Positions 23,689-32,403 of a stretch of DNA of 43,701 bases are shown piece after piece. The notes under the pieces are model-generated. The model had not been told where the DNA came from. It saw only the letters and a program-made list of their open reading frames with translations, and ran no database searches. A program made the position numbers and the translations under genes. The number at the start of each line of letters is the position of its first letter. Position 1 is the stretch's first letter. The DNA comes from a virus, in the IMG/VR virus record IMGVR_UViG_3300042507_002412, positions 1-43,701 of that record, one strand, 5' to 3'.

Positions 23689-24084
23689 CTATACCGGTTG
23701 AGGGTCTGCTCCGTATAAATTACTACCAGATGTAGGGGACCAAGGTAAATCAGCATCACTAACAGTTATTCTATGATACTTTTTAGCTTCTATTTCTTTT
23801 GTGATTTGTCCATTGATGTGGTCCCAATATGAAGTAGGAGCTGAACCACTTACTACATTTTTAACCCAGCCCAATACTAAATTTTCGGTTAAATCTCTAT
23901 AATCTACAAACCCATCACCATTAAGGTCTTGTGGTGCAAATGGAGTTGCTCCAACAAAAGTACCCACATTACCATCAGTATCGGTTGCAATTACTTTCCA
24001 GTTAGTACCAACTACAACATCACTTAGAGTATCAGTATTTTGTTTTCTAAGTCCTACTAAAGACCATTCGTATGTATATCCCAT
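23689..24084 (-). CDS. Small protein with a dockerin-like calcium loop
   Basis: A 131-aa protein resembling a small structural protein found in many marine phages (MGYTYEWSLVGLRKQNTDTL, then VIATDTDGNVGTFVGATPFA and LVLGWVKNVV). Residues 53-64 read DLNGDGFVDYRD, a perfect dockerin/EF-hand loop pattern (Asp 1, Asn 3, Asp 5, Gly 6, Asp 9, Asp 12). This part looks inserted into the small-protein framework. A role as a calcium-stabilised virion or fibre-connecting protein is inferred from its place between the fibre and sheath genes. It has its own late motif and forms its own unit. Confidence 0.72.
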   Translation of the reverse strand: MGYTYEWSLVGLRKQNTDTLSDVVVGTNWKVIATDTDGNVGTFVGATPFAPQDLNGDGFVDYRDLTENLVLGWVKNVVSGSAPTSYWDHINGQITKEIEAKKYHRITVSDADLPWSPTSGSNLYGADPQPV

Positions 24085-24108
24085 AATTAAATTATTTAAT
24101 TCTTTTTA

Positions 24109-24117
24109 ATAAATATA
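24109..24117 (-). promoter_or_regulatory. Late-type promoter motif before the 131-aa gene
   Basis: Minus strand TATATTTAT, 25 nt before the ATG at 24084, in the gap after the 2080-aa fibre gene. Confidence 0.55.
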
Positions 24118-24124
24118 TAACTTT

Positions 24125-27100
24125 TTATTTTTCTTCTATCAATTTTCTTAATTCGGTAACTTCAGCTTTTGTTTTATTTAAGTCATCACTAAGTTCTTTG
24201 ATAGCTTCTACTAATAGAGGTACTATCTTTTCGTAATCAACAGTCAAATAGTTTTCACCAGTTTTAGAACCTTTAATCTCTTTAGTTTCGTTATCTATAT
24301 CCATATCAAACGGAGCTAGAGTTACAACTTGTGGTAATACTGCTTGAACTTGCTGAGCTGATAAACCTACTTGAACCTTTTCATCTTTATATCCAAATGA
24401 ACGTGCTAAATCATTTTCAATATAGTAGAATCCATTAAGTTGATTCACTTTATCTAATGGATTTTCAATTGGTCCTAAATTAGTTTTCAATCTTTCATCC
24501 GAATAGTAAGCGATAATATTGTTTTGAGAGAAAATCCAGCTATATGAATAAACGTTATCATGTATAACATAGTTCATACGAGATGTACCATTCGGGTCAG
24601 AATAATATCCAGTATTATCTCTATCGTAAATAAAGTTTGTTCTTATTTCATAAAGATAAGTTCTATTACCAGTATAGTGGTTGATATAAGTTTCATATCC
24701 AGCTCTACAATCTAAGTGTAAGTTACCATTGGTTGTCATTACGTGTGCCCAACCATCAAGATAACCATTAGTACCAACACGTAGATATGCTCCCCAACTC
24801 CAGTTAGGTCCATGAAGTGTACCACCTCTAATTCTTAAACCTTGGTTGTCTACACCATTAGGGTCTAAATAATATCCACTATCATTTGCATCATAGAATA
24901 TAGTACCATATACAGCAGCTGGAACATATAAGGTGGAGTCTACATATAATCCTCCATTTACTCTTGCTCTATATCCACCAACGGTAGATGAACCACCGAT
25001 ACCTAAACATCCATTTCCTCTGCTCCAATACCATACCCAGCCACTTCCGTTTTGTTGATATAAACCACCATTACCACTTTCGTGCATATAGTTATTCCAA
25101 TATCCAGATGGGTCTATAACATTTAATCCTGCCCATCCATTTCTAGAAAAACCAAAGGACTCCCAGGTTCCATATGCTGATGCAAATGAAGTTCTCCAAT
25201 GTGAACCATAATCTTGTGTATAGAAGCCACTACCACCTTGTGCTCTAAACCAGTTATCGGCCATCACATAATGAAGTTGTGATACATTATTAGGGTCTAT
25301 ATAGTATCCCGTATTATTTTGGTCATAATGTATTGTAGAGTACGATTGGTTAAGTGATTGGAGATAATCATGTGCAATAAGCCAACCATCGGTTCTTAAA
25401 TTACAGTTTCCACCAGTTGAACTAAAACGGAATTCCGATGTACCACCACTTAAATCAATACCAGGCTGACTATCCCAATGAGTTTGTCCTCTTAATTGCC
25501 ACCAGCCAGCGCCACTATAAAATCTAAAACCATTAACAGGTGTATTTGGGTCTATATATCCAGCCGTATCGTTTTGGTCATAAAATATTGGAGCTCTCAT
25601 AGAACCATATGCAAACACATTTGAACCACCATCTATATAAGCTCTTTGCCCATTTCCAGTTACAAATTCAATGTAACTTTCAGAACCTAAACTTAAATAA
25701 TTACTAGAATATACACCAGGCCTTCCCCATGCTGCCCCCAATCTTACATCACTAGTACCATTACCTTCCGGATTCTGAACTCTAAATCCAGAATCATTAG
25801 TATAATAACTAACTCTATTACTAGAACCACCTCTCATTACAAACCCACCACCATCAGGATCCACATAATATGAAGTATTATTAGAATCATAAAATATTGG
25901 TGCTCTCAATGAATTAATACCTTGTGCATATCCACTTCCTACAAATAGGGAATAATTACCAGTATCCGTACTACCATCTGTGTAAAAATCCAATCCACAT
26001 CCACCAGTTCTAAATCTTGCGTTGTAGCCATCATCTATTGGTGAAATCCAAACAAAATCTGTATTGTTATTATTTTGAATTTGTAATGCCGCTGTCCAAG
26101 ATGCTGGATAAGCCCCAAAGTTAATTTCTCCCTGTCCTTCGGATAATATTGTCAATGCTCTAGTTCCAGACGAACTACCACTACTTCTAATTTTAAGATA
26201 TCTTAAATATGAATAATCAGTTGGGTCTAAACGGAATCCCGTATCATTTCTATCATAAAATATTGGTGACCTCATGTCTCCAGCTGCATCAATTGTACTA
26301 GCTGACCAAATGTATCCAGTGTAGTTAGATAACATCCATTGTGCCCATGCAGATGATGCTCCTACAAAGTTAGATGTTTGTACACCAGCTCCACTTGCGT
26401 TTGCTGCTGACATACCCACCAATTCAGCTCCTACCGTTGTATATGCTCCGAATGCATGGTGACCGGATGGGTTGTTTTTCCAATACAATCCCCAGTTTGC
26501 TGCGTTTTCTTGGAATATCCATGCATCAACTTCACTAACTGCGTGTTTCATTAGGATAGTACCACCTGGTGCGGTTGTTACCATACCACCACCCATATAA
26601 AATGATGTACCACTATTTGATGGGTCTACATAATATGCTGTGTTTGTTAATTCTCTAAATATAGGTGCATCTAAAGTACCTGTGTTTGAATCAGGTGTTA
26701 TATACACATTCTGATTATCTAATCTTAATGTAGTAAAATTCGTAGCCCCTTCAGTACCAGTATTTAAATTAATTCTTTTAGATGAACCTCTATTTGAAAT
26801 ATTGATTGCTCCAGCTCCATCTAAATTCATAGATAACCCATCCTGTGAATATGCTGCATATGAACCAAATGTTTGTGTTCTTCCACCTAAACCAAACCAA
26901 ACTCTTTGTGTTCCTTGGTCGTTATATAATCCCAATAATAGATATCCAGATGCTGATGTATTATGCCATCTCATAAATGGTGCACCAGATCCATTTGCTC
27001 TAAATATTCCGTTTGTTGTAAGTTCATTTAAAACAGATGCACCAAGTCCATCAATTCTATATGTAGTATCATCTGAATCATAAAATATTGGTGCTCTGAA

Positions 27101-30100
27101 ATCAGATGATGCGAATGTTGTGCCACTTTCATTTACAGAGAATAATTCGTTTGTTGATTTAATTGCGTTATTACCAACTACGAATTTTTGTGCAGTTTCA
27201 TTATCATTAGAATCTATACTTACTCTAACTTCACCAGCACCTGCCATAAATAATTTATTACCAGATGAATTACCTTGTAATAGTACAACATCGTAAGTAT
27301 TATCTCTATATAAACCAGCACCAGTATCAGATAGATAAAATGCTCCACCATTACCACCAGAGTTTGCTGTTACCTGATTATGTATAACATTATCCGTTGT
27401 TCTAACGTTTTGATTCATATTATATGCAAATGCTTGGTCAACACTATTTAATATTTGTTGCCAAGATGCCCAAGCAGATGATGATGTGCCCAATCTACTC
27501 CATATTCTACCAGCAGCAGTGTATGCAATTTGTATTGGATATCCACCACTTAAATCGGTACTACCACCATAACTTCTCCAAAACATTTGTCCGTTATATG
27601 TACCACCATCACTTAATCCGTTTGTACTATTTGCTTTAAAATCAAAATAAACTCCAGCATTTTTACTTGAAGGGGTATCGTTTGTATTTCTAGTATCGTT
27701 TGAATCAACAGCTTCTGCTCTATCAGCAGTTCCTATTAAAGTTGCTGTCACATTTACAAAAGTTGGTGAATCGGTTGTTCTAAGATTTTGATTCATTAAA
27801 TGAACTTCCGTAGCTCCCTGTCCAGTATCCACTGTTCCGCTAAGAACTACATTACCAGCTACATAAAGACCATCTTCAGCATACCATCTATCATTTGCTT
27901 CTTCCCAATAAAATGCTTTTGTTGCGGCATTACCTCTCTTAACTTCTATACCTGCATTTTCGGTTGGTGCAGTTGCTGCTCCAATATCTGCGTTAAGTGT
28001 AATAATATTATCACCTATGTTAAGAGTTGTTGTATTAATATATGTTGTAGTACCACTTACAGTAAGGTCACCACTAATTGTAGCGTTACCAGTTACTGCT
28101 AATGTAGTACCATCAAATCTTAAATTTGCTTCAACGGTTGCGTTTGGTGCAGTTCCGTTTAATGTGATTACACCATTATCAGTTGTACCAGTTAATGATA
28201 ATAATCCAGAAGTTCCCGATGAACCAGATGTTCCAGATGTACCTGAAGTTCCTGATGTACCACTCGTACCAGAAGTACCAGATGTACCTCTTGTTCCGGA
28301 TGTGCCAGATGTTCCAGAAGTTCCCGATGTGCCAGAAGTTCCGGATGTACCTCTAGTTCCAGATGTTCCCGATGTGCCAGAAGTTCCAGAAGTTCCTGAT
28401 GTGCCAGATGTTCCATCACTACCATTAACCCCAGATGTACCAGATGTTCCGGATGTACCAGAAGTTCCTGAAGTTCCACTGCTTCCCGATGTGCCCGATG
28501 TTCCACTTGTACCAGAAGTTCCCGATGTTCCAGAAGTTCCACGTGTACCGGATGTACCTGATGTTCCAGAAGTTCCAGATGTTCCTGATATCCCAGATGT
28601 TCCCGATGTTCCAGAAGTACCAGAAGTTCCCGATGTACCTGATGTGCCAGATGTTCCCGAACTTCCACTAATTCCAGATGTGCCACTTGTACCAGATGTT
28701 CCACTTGTGCCAGATGTACCGCTACTACCATTTATTCCAGATGTGCCAGATGTACCGCTACTACCATTTATTCCCGATGTACCTGACGTTCCAGATGTAC
28801 CTCTTGTTCCTGATGTTCCTGATGTACCAGATGTTCCACTACTACCTATACCAGATGTACCGCTTGTGCCAGATGTTCCACTTGTTCCTGAAGAACCAGC
28901 CGAACCACTTACACCAGATGTTCCAGATGTACCACTACTTCCATTAACTCCAGACGTTCCAGATGTTCCACTTGTTCCCGAAGAACCAGCCGAACCACTT
29001 ACACCAGATGTTCCAGATGTACCACGTGTTCCAGAAGTTCCAGATGTACCAGACGTTCCAGATGTTCCCGATGTTCCAGCTGTACCACTTACACCACCAG
29101 CTCCACTAATTCCAGAAGTTCCTGATGTTCCAGAAGTTCCTGATGTTCCAGATGTTCCAGAAGTACCGGATGTTCCAGAAGTACCAGATATACCAGACGA
29201 ACCAGAAGAACCACTACCACCACCAGCACCAGTTAATCCAGAAGTTCCAGATGTACCAGATGTTCCTGATGTGCCTGATGTACCAGCAGTTCCACTTATT
29301 CCAGAAGTTCCCGATGTACCATTTGTACCACTTAATCCAGATGTTCCAGATGTTCCTGTCAATCCAGATGTACCGCTTGTACCGGTTAATCCAGATGTAC
29401 CAGATGTTCCACTACTTCCAGATGTTCCACTACTTCCAGATGTTCCACTACTTCCGCTTGTTCCGCTTGTACCAGATGTTCCTGAAGTTCCACTAACACC
29501 AGACGTACCGCTTGTACCAGATGTTCCTGATGTACCGCTTGTTCCCGATGTACCTCTAGTTCCCGATGTACCACTTGTACCACTTGTACCACTTGTACCA
29601 CTTGTACCAGATGTACCAGATGTTCCTGAAGTTCCAGATGTACCCGATGTTCCGCTTGTACCAGAAGAACCACTTGTACCACTACTTCCAGAAGTTCCAC
29701 TACTACCAGAAGTTCCAGATGTACCACTTGTACCAGACGTTCCCGATGTTCCAGACGTTCCTGATGTTCCAGATGTTCCCGATGTTCCAGATGAAGCTGC
29801 TGAAGTTTTAATACCAACCTTACCAGTTGTTATGTTATAAACTAAAACTTCTTCAGTTGTTATATCTTGCTTTAAAGAGCCCGTTCCAAAAAATAATGAA
29901 CCAGTTATATTAACACTACCAGTAAATTCTTGCTTATCATTTTGTGCATCACCAAATTTAGATGAACCACTTGCGTAGATTATTGATGATGATATATATG
30001 TTACTTTTAATTCAGTTGCATTTATTGTACCTGCTACTGTTAAATCAGTATTTACTACTAAACCTTTATTTGGAGAAATAATTGCTGTTGCCGAACCTGA

Positions 30101-30367
30101 TTTTAATCTATCTAAATCTCCTACTGAAGCTGCATTAATATTAAATAATCCACCACCATCACCATTAAATAATGATGCTGTTATTGAACCACTAATTTTT
30201 GTATTAGCTGTTATCTCAAGGGTTGTATTAGAAAATGTACCAACCTTATCAATCTGCAATCCAGACGCAGATGAAAAGTTAGCTATTCTACTTCCACTTA
30301 CAAATAAAGAAACTAAACTTGCGCTTAGTTGATTTAAACCATTAGGATTATTACCTAAATTCTGCAT
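24125..30367 (-). CDS. Tail fibre with collagen-like array and C-terminal S74 chaperone domain
   Basis: A 2080-aa fibre protein. Residues 1-193 carry an N-terminal part with one copy of the SGSATAxISPNxG module shared with the 3401-aa fibre. Residues 194-721 are 176 consecutive Gly-X-Y triplets, mostly GTS and GSS, without proline. Residues about 722-1090 are beta-rich with phage-fibre patterns. About 1090-1930 holds eight APIFYDxNDTxYYxDP modules. The end, about 1945-2080, is an intramolecular chaperone of the Peptidase S74/endosialidase type: YSDERLKTN (Ser-Lys dyad candidates), VGLSAQQVQAVLPQVVTLAP, then a coiled-coil end. Such domains trimerise the fibre and then cut themselves off. It is probably a host-binding fibre. 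It starts 11 nt after the 110-aa gene. Confidence 0.9.
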   Translation of the reverse strand: MQNLGNNPNGLNQLSASLVSLFVSGSRIANFSSASGLQIDKVGTFSNTTLEITANTKISGSITASLFNGDGGGLFNINAASVGDLDRLKSGSATAIISPNKGLVVNTDLTVAGTINATELKVTYISSSIIYASGSSKFGDAQNDKQEFTGSVNITGSLFFGTGSLKQDITTEEVLVYNITTGKVGIKTSAASSGTSGTSGTSGTSGTSGTSGTSGTSGTSGSSGTSGSSGTSGSSGTSGTSGTSGTSGTSGTSGTSGTSGTSGTSGTSGTRGTSGTSGTSGTSGTSGTSGVSGTSGTSGTSGTSGSSGTSGSSGTSGSSGTSGTSGLTGTSGTSGLTGTSGTSGLSGTNGTSGTSGISGTAGTSGTSGTSGTSGTSGLTGAGGGSGSSGSSGISGTSGTSGTSGTSGTSGTSGTSGTSGISGAGGVSGTAGTSGTSGTSGTSGTSGTRGTSGTSGVSGSAGSSGTSGTSGTSGVNGSSGTSGTSGVSGSAGSSGTSGTSGTSGTSGIGSSGTSGTSGTSGTRGTSGTSGTSGINGSSGTSGTSGINGSSGTSGTSGTSGTSGTSGISGSSGTSGTSGTSGTSGTSGTSGTSGISGTSGTSGTSGTSGTRGTSGTSGTSGTSGTSGTSGSSGTSGTSGTSGTSGTSGVNGSDGTSGTSGTSGTSGTSGTSGTRGTSGTSGTSGTSGTSGTSGTRGTSGTSGTSGTSGTSGTSGTSGSSGTSGLLSLTGTTDNGVITLNGTAPNATVEANLRFDGTTLAVTGNATISGDLTVSGTTTYINTTTLNIGDNIITLNADIGAATAPTENAGIEVKRGNAATKAFYWEEANDRWYAEDGLYVAGNVVLSGTVDTGQGATEVHLMNQNLRTTDSPTFVNVTATLIGTADRAEAVDSNDTRNTNDTPSSKNAGVYFDFKANSTNGLSDGGTYNGQMFWRSYGGSTDLSGGYPIQIAYTAAGRIWSRLGTSSSAWASWQQILNSVDQAFAYNMNQNVRTTDNVIHNQVTANSGGNGGAFYLSDTGAGLYRDNTYDVVLLQGNSSGNKLFMAGAGEVRVSIDSNDNETAQKFVVGNNAIKSTNELFSVNESGTTFASSDFRAPIFYDSDDTTYRIDGLGASVLNELTTNGIFRANGSGAPFMRWHNTSASGYLLLGLYNDQGTQRVWFGLGGRTQTFGSYAAYSQDGLSMNLDGAGAINISNRGSSKRINLNTGTEGATNFTTLRLDNQNVYITPDSNTGTLDAPIFRELTNTAYYVDPSNSGTSFYMGGGMVTTAPGGTILMKHAVSEVDAWIFQENAANWGLYWKNNPSGHHAFGAYTTVGAELVGMSAANASGAGVQTSNFVGASSAWAQWMLSNYTGYIWSASTIDAAGDMRSPIFYDRNDTGFRLDPTDYSYLRYLKIRSSGSSSGTRALTILSEGQGEINFGAYPASWTAALQIQNNNNTDFVWISPIDDGYNARFRTGGCGLDFYTDGSTDTGNYSLFVGSGYAQGINSLRAPIFYDSNNTSYYVDPDGGGFVMRGGSSNRVSYYTNDSGFRVQNPEGNGTSDVRLGAAWGRPGVYSSNYLSLGSESYIEFVTGNGQRAYIDGGSNVFAYGSMRAPIFYDQNDTAGYIDPNTPVNGFRFYSGAGWWQLRGQTHWDSQPGIDLSGGTSEFRFSSTGGNCNLRTDGWLIAHDYLQSLNQSYSTIHYDQNNTGYYIDPNNVSQLHYVMADNWFRAQGGSGFYTQDYGSHWRTSFASAYGTWESFGFSRNGWAGLNVIDPSGYWNNYMHESGNGGLYQQNGSGWVWYWSRGNGCLGIGGSSTVGGYRARVNGGLYVDSTLYVPAAVYGTIFYDANDSGYYLDPNGVDNQGLRIRGGTLHGPNWSWGAYLRVGTNGYLDGWAHVMTTNGNLHLDCRAGYETYINHYTGNRTYLYEIRTNFIYDRDNTGYYSDPNGTSRMNYVIHDNVYSYSWIFSQNNIIAYYSDERLKTNLGPIENPLDKVNQLNGFYYIENDLARSFGYKDEKVQVGLSAQQVQAVLPQVVTLAPFDMDIDNETKEIKGSKTGENYLTVDYEKIVPLLVEAIKELSDDLNKTKAEVTELRKLIEEK
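24585..27095 (-). repeat. Eight tandem fibre modules (FYDxNDTxYYxDP)
   Basis: Within the 2080-aa fibre the block [A/S]PIFYD-x-N/D-D/N-T-x-Y-x-x-DP recurs eight times (for example APIFYDSNNTSYYVDP, TIFYDANDSGYYLDP, NFIYDRDNTGYYSDP) with variable 60-200-aa segments between copies. The conserved part likely forms the stalk, and the variable segments protrude. Confidence 0.8.
28205..29788 (-). repeat. Collagen-like Gly-X-Y array, 176 triplets
   Basis: 528 consecutive codons of Gly at every third position, nearly all GTS or GSS with occasional GVS, GIS, GRG-type variants. No proline is present, so it cannot be a classical hydroxyproline-stabilised collagen helix. Synonymous codons are mixed within the array. 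On the + strand the complement gives Pro-Val-Asp/Glu-rich open frames that are artefacts. Confidence 0.95.
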
Positions 30368-30378
30368 TATCTAAAACT

Positions 30379-30711
30379 TTATGTTATTTCCAAAACCGAA
30401 ACAATTACATCTGCTGAATTTGCTAAAGATGATGTCACCGATAGAAAATCCGTAGATTCTAAAACCAATTTTTGCTCACCACCAACTAAAACAGATGCAC
30501 CGCCAGGAACAATTAAAGCGTTCTTAACTAGATGTACAGCTTTAGCTGTTGAAGTATCATGTATCATTACACTAACTGAAATGTTTTGTGTATTAACATT
30601 AGCTACACTAACTCCTATAACTGTTGTTGATGTTGCCGATGGTGCTTGATATACATTAACACCGGTTGTTCCTACTAAACTTGTTATACTATTTTTAAAT
30701 GTATTTGCCAT
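30379..30711 (-). CDS. Small virion structural protein, 110 aa
   Basis: Family not named, but the pattern MANTFKNSITSLVGTTGVNV followed by VSVANVNTQNISVSVMIHD and VLVGGEQKLVLESTDFLSV is familiar from small beta-rich proteins near fibre genes of marine T4-type phages. Entirely beta/Ser/Thr/Val-rich, with no Cys. It lies between the 92-aa and 2080-aa genes with gaps of 13 and 11 nt, in one transcription unit. It is probably a fibre-associated or fibre-connecting subunit. Confidence 0.72.
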   Translation of the reverse strand: MANTFKNSITSLVGTTGVNVYQAPSATSTTVIGVSVANVNTQNISVSVMIHDTSTAKAVHLVKNALIVPGGASVLVGGEQKLVLESTDFLSVTSSLANSADVIVSVLEIT

Positions 30712-30724
30712 TTCTTTTTTATTT

Positions 30725-31003
30725 TTATCCTAATGCTATTGCAAATGCTATAGCTGAATCTAATACGTTTACCCCATCTACTAAATATCCGCCTTGTGTC
30801 AAATAAATAGACCCAGACATAATTTGTGAACCACTTACATATAATCTTTGATTTACATCAAGGTAATCAAACGATGCTTGTGACACATTGATTGTACCCT
30901 TAAATGAACCAGTAAAGGACCCAGTAAATGAACCACTTAAATTTGCGTACGCATTTGAAGCTTGTGAAATTGAGCCTGAAAATATGGGACTGTGTATTAC
31001 CAT
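30725..31003 (-). CDS. Small fibre-related protein, 92 aa
   Basis: Starts MVIHSPIFSGSISQASNAYA and contains LSGSFTGSFTGSFKGTINVS and LYVSGSQIMSGSIYLTQGGY. The GSFTGSF and YVSGS repeats are the same building blocks as in the 3401-aa fibre, so it is a mini-version or shed module of that fibre. A late motif lies 27 nt upstream, and it is the first gene of the unit that includes the 2080-aa fibre. Probable role: small fibre or fibre-attachment component. Confidence 0.7.
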   Translation of the reverse strand: MVIHSPIFSGSISQASNAYANLSGSFTGSFTGSFKGTINVSQASFDYLDVNQRLYVSGSQIMSGSIYLTQGGYLVDGVNVLDSAIAFAIALG

Positions 31004-31029
31004 CTATATTTATCTACGTTTGTTATGTG

Positions 31030-31041
31030 TATAAATATAAA
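31030..31041 (-). promoter_or_regulatory. Late-type promoter motif for the 92-aa/110-aa/2080-aa fibre unit
   Basis: Minus strand TTTATATTTATA, with the ATAAATAT core 27 nt before the ATG at 31003. Confidence 0.65.
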
Positions 31042-31051
31042 AAATTTCCTT

Positions 31052-31495
31052 TTAAGGTTTCACAGGCCAATTAATAGAAAAAGGATTAGGTTGAGATGTA
31101 ATATCTCTTAATTGTGTTCTATATGATGTCCACAATTCTTTTGTTTCATTCGGAATATCTGCTAATTGTGTCCAATCACATTCTGCCAATAATTCATTTC
31201 TAGTTTCTCTAACAACAAACCATTGATTTTCTATTCTATAATCAATTTCAGCTTGAGATGCATCGGTTTGAATCCAATTTTGATAATATATACCATCCGT
31301 TAAAACAGGAGTTCCTTCGGTAATATTTTTTGTGTAATCATTTGGCTTTGGATTTGGTGTAACCTCATACATACCCCATTCAGCCAAAACTTCATTTGTT
31401 AAATTAACAGGAAAACTTACATTAGGATGCGATTTTCTTAATGTAATTATATCATATGGATAATTAATTATATTGTCTATTATTCTTAAATACAT
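31052..31495 (-). CDS. Fibre-assembly-chaperone-like protein (Phage_tail_APC type)
   Basis: A 147-aa protein. The C-terminal block VRETRNELLAECDWTQLADI, then LWTSYRTQLRDITSQPNPFS and INWPVKP, is a close match to the phage tail assembly chaperone signature (PF16778; RN-x-LLAxCDWTQLPD ... W-x-x-YRxxLRDI ... PF-x-I-x-WP). The ATG at 31495 is chosen because it lies 1 nt after the stop codon of the preceding adhesin gene; a longer frame to 31558 would overlap it. Proteins of this family sit next to fibre genes and are thought to help fold or attach them. Here the neighbour is the PKD/LRR adhesin. Confidence 0.8.
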   Translation of the reverse strand: MYLRIIDNIINYPYDIITLRKSHPNVSFPVNLTNEVLAEWGMYEVTPNPKPNDYTKNITEGTPVLTDGIYYQNWIQTDASQAEIDYRIENQWFVVRETRNELLAECDWTQLADIPNETKELWTSYRTQLRDITSQPNPFSINWPVKP

Positions 31496-31496
31496 A

Positions 31497-32399
31497 TTAT
31501 TTAAAGTTTGCAGGTATTGATGCGAAATTTGATAAACCTGTACAATTATTAAACGCATCTACACCAGATGGTGTTGGTGTTCTAGTCCACAATGTAGGAG
31601 CATTTCCTACTAATGCATTTGTTGTAGAACTCATATTATATACGTTATTAAATGTAGATACATTTAAATTATTTGTAAATTGTAATACATTTGTTAATGC
31701 TCTACAATTTCTAAATGTTGCAGAAAAGGATGTTACGTTTGGGCAATTATCAAATAATGTAGATGGTACATTAGTTAAAGATGTACAATTGAAAAAACAA
31801 GATGCAAACGTAGTTGCATTAGTAACTTCATCAAATAAACCATTTGGTACTGTTGTAATTGGCGTAGTTGAAAAAGCATCCGTAAATATTGTTGCGCTTG
31901 GGGAATAATCAAAAAGGTCAGCTGGTATTGATGTTATTCCAGTACCTCTCATAAAATATACAAAGCTTTGTACTTCATTTAGTCCAGTATATCCACCCAC
32001 TAAATCCAATGCTGCACTTCCAGGTATTACTGTTAAATTATTACATCCATAAAAATTGACTGTTCTCAATCCAACGATTCCCCATTGAACTAATTCAGTA
32101 ATTAAACTTCTAATTGATGCATTATTGTTTACCACAAAACCTGGCATAAATCCACTAATAGTTATTATATAAGTAGCTGCAGATGCGTATGTATGAATTC
32201 TATCCGGAGATGTAGTTGATGTTATTAATGGCGATGATGTGCCATCTCCCCAATCTATTGTTACAGATGGAGTTAAACCTAAATAATTAGCTAATGGTAC
32301 AGTAAATTGAGTATTAGCAGACGATGTTGTTATCTTAAATACAAAGGGAAACACTGCTGTACTTTCTGTTGATTCTGTTAATCTTCTAAATATTCCCAT
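31497..32399 (-). CDS. PKD + BspA-type leucine-rich repeat adhesin, probable receptor-binding tail protein
   Basis: A 300-aa protein. Residues about 15-85 form a PKD-like beta domain (VTIDWGDGTSSP, later HTYASAATYIITISG). Residues about 95-300 are BspA/DUF285-type leucine-rich repeats with recurring units such as FFNCTSLTNVPSTLFDNCPN and ATIFTDAFSTTPITTVPNGLF. This combination is common in surface adhesins of Bacteroidetes. In a phage, placed directly after the giant fibre gene (4 nt) and before a fibre-assembly chaperone (1 nt), it is best read as a receptor-binding tip. Its short N-terminus (MGIFRRLTESTEST) lacks a signal peptide, as expected for a virion protein. Acquisition from a host adhesin is plausible. 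Confidence 0.78.
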   Translation of the reverse strand: MGIFRRLTESTESTAVFPFVFKITTSSANTQFTVPLANYLGLTPSVTIDWGDGTSSPLITSTTSPDRIHTYASAATYIITISGFMPGFVVNNNASIRSLITELVQWGIVGLRTVNFYGCNNLTVIPGSAALDLVGGYTGLNEVQSFVYFMRGTGITSIPADLFDYSPSATIFTDAFSTTPITTVPNGLFDEVTNATTFASCFFNCTSLTNVPSTLFDNCPNVTSFSATFRNCRALTNVLQFTNNLNVSTFNNVYNMSSTTNALVGNAPTLWTRTPTPSGVDAFNNCTGLSNFASIPANFK

Positions 32400-32403
32400 A
32401 ATT

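Noticed and set aside
28017-29840. A 607-codon open frame on the + strand rich in Pro-Val-Asp/Glu
   Set aside because: It is the reverse complement of the GTS/GSS collagen-like array; stop codons are absent because the repeat excludes them. It has no ribosome site and lies opposite a clear fibre gene.
31496-31558. A longer start for the fibre-assembly-chaperone-like gene
   Set aside because: It would overlap the end of the adhesin gene in another frame. The ATG at 31495 lies just after that stop codon and begins a plausible domain.
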